64,000 nucleotides of DNA, taken from the NCBI GenBank assembly GCA_032164245.1, contig JAVMKO010000003.1, positions 41,914,890 through 41,978,889 of the forward strand, in the 5' to 3' direction. This stretch comes from Sternotherus odoratus (taxonomy: Eukaryota > Chordata > Testudines > Kinosternidae). The notes under the pieces are model-generated. The model searched no databases, was not told the origin of the DNA, and worked only from the letters and a program-made list of their open reading frames with translations. Made by a program: the position numbers and the translations under genes. Below are positions 57,691 through 64,000 of the stretch, piece after piece. The stretch's first letter is position 1; each line of letters begins with the position of its first letter.

Positions 57691-58105
57691 TGTTTGTATG
57701 GAATTAGATAATTAGAAGATGAAGGAAATACAGTGGATGTGATACATTTGTGTTTAATAGAGACTTTGATAAAGCATCTCATGAAATCTTACATAATTAA
57801 TTCAAATTGAATTGGATATGAACACTCATTGAATTAAACTGGCAGAGGGACTGCAAACAAAGTATAATGTTGAACAACAATGTATCAAGTTAAGGGGAAG
57901 TGTCATGTATTGCCACAGAGGTCGGTGTTGGGTCTGGTCTTATTTAACAACTTCATTAAACATCTGAAAGTGCAAGTAAAGAGTGCATTAATGAAATTTG
58001 CAATTGGAAGGTATAGTGAGCATCTCTGAGAACTGAGTCATAATAGAAATGAAACTAAAGCAGATAGGAATACAGAGTTTTTTGTTTTGTTTTTGTTCTT
58101 TTTTA
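57691..58105 (+). mobile_element. CR1 LINE reverse-transcriptase remnant
   Basis: Translation gives TVDVIHLCFNRDFDKASHEI near 57732, then NWQRDCKQ, and in another frame GSVMYCHRGRCW and SGLVLFNNFIK-like text. These align with the CR1 order VDVIYLDF-x-KAFDTVPH, then W-x-RTQ, then GVPQGSVLGP-x-LF-x-I-x-I. The first catalytic aspartate region is altered and frames are broken, so it is dead. Confidence 0.65.
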
Positions 58106-58561
58106 AGAGAATTTTAACTTGAAAAAGGTTTATCCAGAGAAGAGCAATCCAAAAACAGATAGTCTGTCAGAGGAAACCACCTGGAAAACAGTAGAGTTGA
58201 AAAGGGGGACAACAATTAAATATGCCTTTGAAAAGTAATAGGGCTAGTCAAAACCTTTTCAATTAAACTAATTTGTCATTGGAAAATACGAGTTCATAAA
58301 AATCAAAACAGTTCACAGGATACAGTTAGTTTTGATAAAGTTCTTTCAGGTTGTGGGTTTACAATTTTGTTTGAAATGTAACCTTTTGTGTCTCAATTTG
58401 TGTAGGACTTTTTTTTTAAATCTCAAAATTTTCCCTATGATGTGAAAAACATGTTATGCCCAGCTCTAAAGGAGATAACAAAAAAATGGCCAATGCAATT
58501 TTGAATATCATATGCAGAAACATGAAGTAATTTTTCAGAGAGGCATTTGTTACTATCTATG
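58106..58561. other. Decayed CR1 and AT-rich repeat sequence
   Basis: 58490-58520 (CCAATGCAATTTTGAATATC) looks like the next CR1 segment in sense orientation. 58240-58470 is an AT-rich repeat ending in CATGTTATGCCCAGCTC. No gene. Confidence 0.4.
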
Positions 58562-58820
58562 GGTATGTCTACCCTCCAGCTGTGATTCCCAGCATGAGTA
58601 GACAGACTTGTGCTAGCTCTGCTTGAACAAGCACACTAAAATTGAACTCAGGCCCATGGGGTCCAGTGAGGTTAGTCTCAGGAGGCCAGCTTGAGCCATT
58701 ACTTATGCCACAGTGTCCACGCTGCTATTTTTAGTTTCCTAGCTCAAGCAGAAGTAGTGGAAGTTTGTCTGCCCTCAGAGGGTATCACACATCACAGCAG
58801 CAGTGTAGACATATATTGGA
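58562..58820. mobile_element. Palindromic MITE, same family as 28394-28697
   Basis: Left arm GGTATGTCTACCCTCCAGC, GTGATTCCCAGCATGAGTAG and TGCTAGCTCTGCTTGAAC; right arm TGCTATTTTTAGTTTCC, TAGCTCAAGCAGAAGTAG, TCACACATCACAGCAGC and AGTGTAGACATA. The arms are mutual reverse complements with mismatches. It splits the CR1 remnant. Confidence 0.65.
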
Positions 58821-59079
58821 AGACCCTGTTGAGAATACACATTGAACACTCTATTCATTTCTCAGCATCTTAATATCAGATTGGCAGGGGAAGAGGAGAA
58901 AGGGAAAAATTAAAGGGCTGGGGTCAGAGAAGTGCATCTATCCAGATTAGATAGTTACAGAAAATCATTTAAGAAGAAAGGTCAAAAAGACCTAAATATG
59001 CATAACTTGGCTAACAGAAAGCATATCTTAGCTGCAAATACAAAACTGATAACACCTATTTACACAATGCCTAATTGGC

Positions 59080-59425
59080 TTGTGGGAAAAATTGCCACAG
59101 ATACATTTGAGACAAGGAGTTTAAGAAGATTCAAAAAAGTACTGGGTATTTATGTGGATAATGAGAATACCTACAAATAAATCCATTAAAAGGGATTATT
59201 AAACAACAAAAACAAAAGTTTGGAAAGGCTATAAAACTCTCCTAATTCAGGACATAAGACAGCCTCTAATGAGGGTTAAGAAGAAATTTCCCTTATGGAC
59301 AGTTAATCTCATCATGGTCCGTTCCAGGGGATTTGTATTTTGTATTGGCTACTGACAGGAAAAAGATACTGGGCAAGATGGACTTTCCATTAATCTGGTA
59401 TGGAATTTCCTGTGTTCCTAGACAA
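59080..59425 (+). mobile_element. CR1 LINE 3' end
   Basis: TTGCCACAGATACATTTGAG, AGATTCAAAAAAGTACTGGG, TATGTGGATAATGAGAATAC, then CATAAGACAGCCTCTAATG, AAGAAGAAATTTCCC, GATACTGGGCAAGATGGAC and the tail CTGGTATGGAATTTCCTGTG ending TGTTCCTA. This is the typical CR1 3' end of the GGCATAA...CCTCTAA subfamily. It is probably the same insertion as 57691-58105, split by later elements. Confidence 0.8.
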
Positions 59426-59683
59426 CCAATGAGCATATGTCATAACAGTCTATAAGAATACGAGCGTTATCACCAAGGAAGGAGTTTAGGAGACTGTGAA
59501 CTAAGAAAGGGAAAATGCAGCCTGGATATCAGTCAATAGAGTTATACAAGTGAATAAGTGTTCTAATTGCAGGAGCTACTTTAATCTAAAGGGATTCTAA
59601 TTAAACGTTTTGAACATTTTTTTTAAAATGGCAATGATAAATTTTATTCAAAGTGGTAGGCATTACAGATAAATTAAACACAT

Positions 59684-59815
59684 TTATTATTATTGTTGTT
59701 TAATATTTATATTACATAGTGCCAAATTATTCCAAATAGTTTTGGAGTCCTGTTCTTGTAGGTGCTATACAAACACATGGGAAGACAGTCCCTGAAACAA
59801 TGGGTTTTATAATCC
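59684..59815 (-). mobile_element. MIR-type SINE tail
   Basis: TTATTATTATTGTTGTTTAA, AGTTTTGGAGTCCTG, GTAGGTGCTATACAAACACA and GAAGACAGTCCCTG: the reverse complement of the MIR/CORE-SINE tail also present at 22630-22670. Confidence 0.65.
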
Positions 59816-62800
59816 ATATGGGAAGCAAGGAATAAAACACAAAGACTGAACTGATGGTAGGTACACTTATTATTCTCAGTTTGTATTTTAAAAACTATCC
59901 CACTCTACCCCTTTTTACATGTTCTTCATACTAAGAAGGGATAGTAATAGCCTCCCTTTCTGACTCCACATACTTTTTTCCCTTAAAGTCCGCTCCTTTT
60001 ACTCTCCTGTGTAAAACTGCTATCATCCAGTCATGGAGCAGAAACATTACTGTGAAAGTTAGGCGATTAGTCCCACACAGCAAATAATGAACAGTGAAAC
60101 AATTGGTTCACAAACAACCAATGGCTGACATTTATTCTCAAAGTATTCACTGAATAGATATAAATAAAAAAAATCTGTAGAAATCAGAAAAGGTTCATGC
60201 ATGGTTCTAACAGATGAAAAGTGTAAATCTATTTGATAATATATTTGCAATAAATAATTCAATCACCTAAGATGTTAAGAGTTTGGTGGAAGGTATCCGC
60301 CGCATACATTTTCTTATAAAATAAATAAATAAATAAATGGCTTCATTTGTCTACTTATTTGGTGCTGCAAGTAGTACGTATCCCACTTGACTTCATAACT
60401 GACAGCATTCATCTTCTTGCAATGTAATGCGTTAAAATTTTTCTTCCTTTCCTCCTTCAGTTTAGTTCACTCATGATCTCAAACTCCCTTCTTAACTATC
60501 CAAGCTTTCCATTACCCTAACTTTAGCAAATGAATTTCTATTATGTCTTTGACCTTGTTTTTTCTATGATTCGCTGGATTTTAATTTTATAAATACTACA
60601 GCTGGTTTCATCTGATAATTCTGGCCTTCATTCTTCAAATTGTTGTGCACTGAGGGTCTCTTACACCCAGGCAGAGCACTTGATTTCTGCACAGATGCAG
60701 TAGTCTGATCTTATGGAACAACTTTCAAGATCGGGTCCTAAAACTTCACTACCCCACTTCAGCCCTTTGGTATGTTCTATTTCTTCTACTTTTCCTTTTT
60801 TATGAAAAAAGCATAATTATCCTGATCTGTAAGCCCATAAACAAAATGAAAACAATGTTATTTAATACCAAGTGAGAATAATAATTGACATTTAGAAGCA
60901 GTATTAGCACTGCTATAGTTGAAGTTGAGTTTTCTCTTATTTTATAAATATTTATATTGTGATTAATATTTTGGCCATTTCTAATATGAGTTGGAGGAAG
61001 CTTTGAGTAAAAGTTAAAAATGCATCTGTAAGTCTATTTAAAGTAAAAATATTGTTCATTTACCAACATTTCCAAGATCTATCCAGACAGAGAAACCCTC
61101 ATCCAGGTCTGTATCTCCCTGCCCTTTTACTTTCAACTCTTGGGGCACTCTTGATATCCACATTGCCCTGAAATGTGCATCTGTCTTGCTCCCATATCAA
61201 ATTGGACATACAACAATAGCCTTGCCCAAAATAAGAAGTCACTTCTGAAAATGTGGGACTTAAATTTCCTGTTTTCCTAAAGAAAAAGGGGGAGAGAATC
61301 ATCCATGTTGACTTAACTCACAGGAGTGTTATGAGGGTTAATTCATGTTTGTAAAATGCTTAGAAGAAGCATATAGCCTATATGCATGCATGGGTTTTGT
61401 GAAGAGATCATCTGTTCACAGGAGACTGACATACCATAACACAATCAAATAACCATATGCTAATAAAATGGTGAAATTCTTCCTCTCCTCTGATTCTATG
61501 TAGCTGAGTTCAGAGAAGGGATATGACAAATAGATTCTTAGTTTAACCATGAAGGACTATCAGGCAAAAAATAATTTCAAGAAAGGCATTCTACTTGAGA
61601 ACTTGAGTCTTCTCTTGGACTGAAAAAGCCTGAATCTGTTGAACTTTTGCCAAGCTGCAAAGTCCAAGGTTAGTTGAGAAGGGTGTTGCTTAGGGGAGTA
61701 CAGGTGTGTTGGAGGGGAATGAAATTTATTACTTCTTGTCAAGTGTTGGGGTAAGGATCGTTCATGATTTACTACTGGTTTATTTATAAGGTTTATTTTA
61801 ATATAGTCTCACTCGAAGCACTGAATAAGTAATTTAAAAATCTTAGTAAAATAAATTAATACCAAAATAAGAGGTATTTGAAGTGGCAACCAAGATGTAG
61901 AGGGCTATCTCTATATCACATTATGAAATGTATAAGGCACCTGGTCCCCCTTCAGAACTCTTTAATAAGAACACTGATCCTTATTTCACTTGAATAGAAT
62001 TGTTATTTAAATCACCATCATCTCATGCAGATGAGAATATTATTAAGCAGTCAAGACAAATGGAAAAGAAATCATTGAAGGTGATTCAAGGATGTTAAAA
62101 TGAAACTGCATAGGTGAGCATGAGGAGATGATCTGATGCTAGTTTGCAGTGATGTTTTTCAGAACTTTCAGTTTTGGAAAAGGAAGGAAATAAGTCTCAG
62201 GAAGGGTAGGGAAGTATTCATATAAACCACAATTGTCCTATAGATGCTGAAAATAGAAGCTTACAACAATATTTTTTTCAATATTATCCTCTCCCTTTCC
62301 AGTTCCTCAAGCCTTTGAAGAGTCTGAGGTATGACTTCTTCAAGGTACATAATTCCCTTATTAATTCAATTTCTCCTGTGTAGGAGGAAATGCAGATACA
62401 AAGATGAGATTTTGTGCTTCTCTAATTACATAATTAAAGCTTAAGATTTGGTAGGTAGAAACATAGATACTCCTATTTCCTTCCACAGTTCATTGGGTGG
62501 GCACAAAAGTACAGGTTCTTTTTTCTTTTTCTTTTTCTTTAGGGTCCAGCTAAATCTCATTATGTATGTCAAATGGAATAATAATTTCAGTTTCCAGGAT
62601 CTGAACTTGAATCAGATCCTGAACAGTGGAGATAAACCAGCTCCTACCATGGAAAAAAAGTTAGTTTTTTTGTTTGTTTGGGGTTTTTCTTAAATGCAAA
62701 GTAAAAAAACAAAACAAATTCTTTGCCATGGTGTGGGGATGGGAGGGTAGCCTGAACCTACCAGAGAGAGGCACCAGGGAGCATGGGGAAGCTGGCAGCT

Positions 62801-64000
62801 GTTTCTGCTAACTTCCTTCTGCAACTATAGTGGTGTTGGCACTGCTGAAGGAAGGAGGGGTGCATCAGTGCCCCCCTCATGCTGTGGACAGCCTTAGGCC
62901 GAACACATTAAGAATTTACAGTTTTGCCAGGCCACTGGGGGCCTAGGAGTGTCACACCACGGGGAGAGAGATTCTCAGCTTCAACAGAACTTTGGATCAG
63001 ACGAAGACCATCTGGTGGCAGCCACCTTTAAGTGCAAAAACCCCATCATTAGTCAGAGTGACCAGGGAAACTAGGGAAGATTTTGAGGCATTGGAAAATT
63101 TCTTGAGCAATTTAATGGGATTTCAGTTTGGTGATCTGAGTGGATGCTGCAGCAAAAGTTTTAAATGCAGTCCAATGCATTCGGGTAAAAGCTCTCTCCA
63201 AATAAAGGAAAGGAAACAAGGGACGTTGTTCAAATGAAAGCCACCTAGTGCTTCAAATTTCAAAAGCTTTAACTGTTTCCTTCTTTACTTTATCTTTAAT
63301 CAAGCTTAAAAGTATTTTTAATGGCGCAAAATAGGCAGAGGTCTCTCTATAACAAACCCCGAACCTTTTTTAATGTTGGACAATGGCTGGGTTATGTTAA
63401 CACCTTTAGCCCATATATTTAATCTAAATCAATAGAACAGTACATGTGGACCTATGCAGCTACTTAAAAGTTGCATCATTCATCAAAACAATGTTTAATA
63501 AATAAGTGGTTTTAAATGTCTTTAATAACCTGTTTCAGTAGATCTAATTGTTAGTAATATTCGAAATATTAAAACTCAAGTGATTTTTTTTAATCGGGAG
63601 AGGGTACCTCCCAAGAGGTAGGATACTAAACCAAATGTAATTAGTGTCATTTTAAAGCATCCACACTGGTTCAATTATTTAATGAATGAATTTTACATTC
63701 AGTATACACTACCATTTTATTTTATTTAGTAAAGTTAATAATCAGAAATTGTTTAAAATAGCTACAGGTACTTTTCCCCCCATAGGACAAGGCTTATATT
63801 GGAATACCATTTTATAGTTTCACTACAATATAGCTCCTTCAAGCAGCTTTGTTGTCAGGATAATTTAAATGCCCCGTGCTCAGCAAGCGTTTGACCTGTT
63901 TTCTTCAAACTGAAAAAGTAAGAAGAACAGCAAAACCAGATGAGTAAATCTCCACAGTTGGATTCAGAATGTTACCAGTTGAGTTTAAAGGAAGACCTTT
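59816..64000. other. AT-rich DNA, no gene recognised
   Basis: Simple repeats only: (AAAT)n at 60318-60338 and a CTTTTT-type pyrimidine tract at 62518-62540. 62730-62950 is GC-balanced and may be an unidentified repeat (GAGAGAGGCACCAGGG...). ORFs stay below 82 codons and lack motifs. Confidence 0.5.

Noticed and set aside
1..64000. CRISPR arrays, bacterial operons, integrons or phage
   Set aside because: There are no spaced direct repeats, no ribosome binding sites before long ORFs, and all recognisable elements are vertebrate transposons.

Overview
This looks like a stretch of amniote nuclear DNA, most likely turtle, judged from its repeats. It is AT-rich, has no operon structure, and no open reading frame over about 210 codons. 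CR1 LINE remnants dominate. Also present are MIR-like CORE-SINE copies, GC-rich non-autonomous hAT elements, short palindromic PIF/Harbinger-type MITEs with TTA or TAT target duplications, a small Helitron, an R2/R4-type LINE remnant and several solo LTRs. This mixture fits Testudines; a crocodilian or other sauropsid is less likely but cannot be excluded without a database search. I recognised no exon of a host gene, no rRNA and no functional tRNA. The window is best read as intergenic DNA or the inside of a very long intron.

Layout. 1-9 kb: a CR1 reverse-transcriptase fragment next to a GC-rich hAT element, two Harbinger-type MITE fragments, a second copy of the hAT family (6.2-6.7 kb) and a possible LTR. 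10-16 kb: two small hAT pieces, two CR1 fragments, a solo LTR with a perfect 4-bp target duplication (12.5-12.9 kb) and a complete short Helitron (15.6-16.0 kb). 18-31 kb is the densest part: two more LTR candidates, a restriction-like-endonuclease LINE remnant, a MIR-type SINE, several Harbinger-type MITEs, a CR1 3' end with the third GC-rich hAT copy nested in it, and at 29.94-30.12 kb a reptile repeat that carries a hammerhead-ribozyme-like core. 32-36 kb: one solo LTR and a cluster of palindromic repeats. 36.5-43.3 kb: nearly 7 kb in which I recognise nothing but microsatellites. 43-51 kb: a hAT remnant, two clear solo LTRs and a composite hAT. 53-59.8 kb: CR1 3' ends carrying nested MITE and hAT insertions, and a long repeat with tRNA-like segments. 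59.8-64 kb: AT-rich, nothing recognised.

No genes work together here. The readable information is the insertion history: which element sits inside which, with target-site duplications that can be read directly. The most worthwhile follow-ups are the hammerhead-like motif, the three-copy hAT family with termini defined from the sequence, the triple-hairpin MITE, and the minus-strand bias of the LTRs. Family names rest on recalled consensus patterns, because no search could be run; coordinates given as approximate are by eye.
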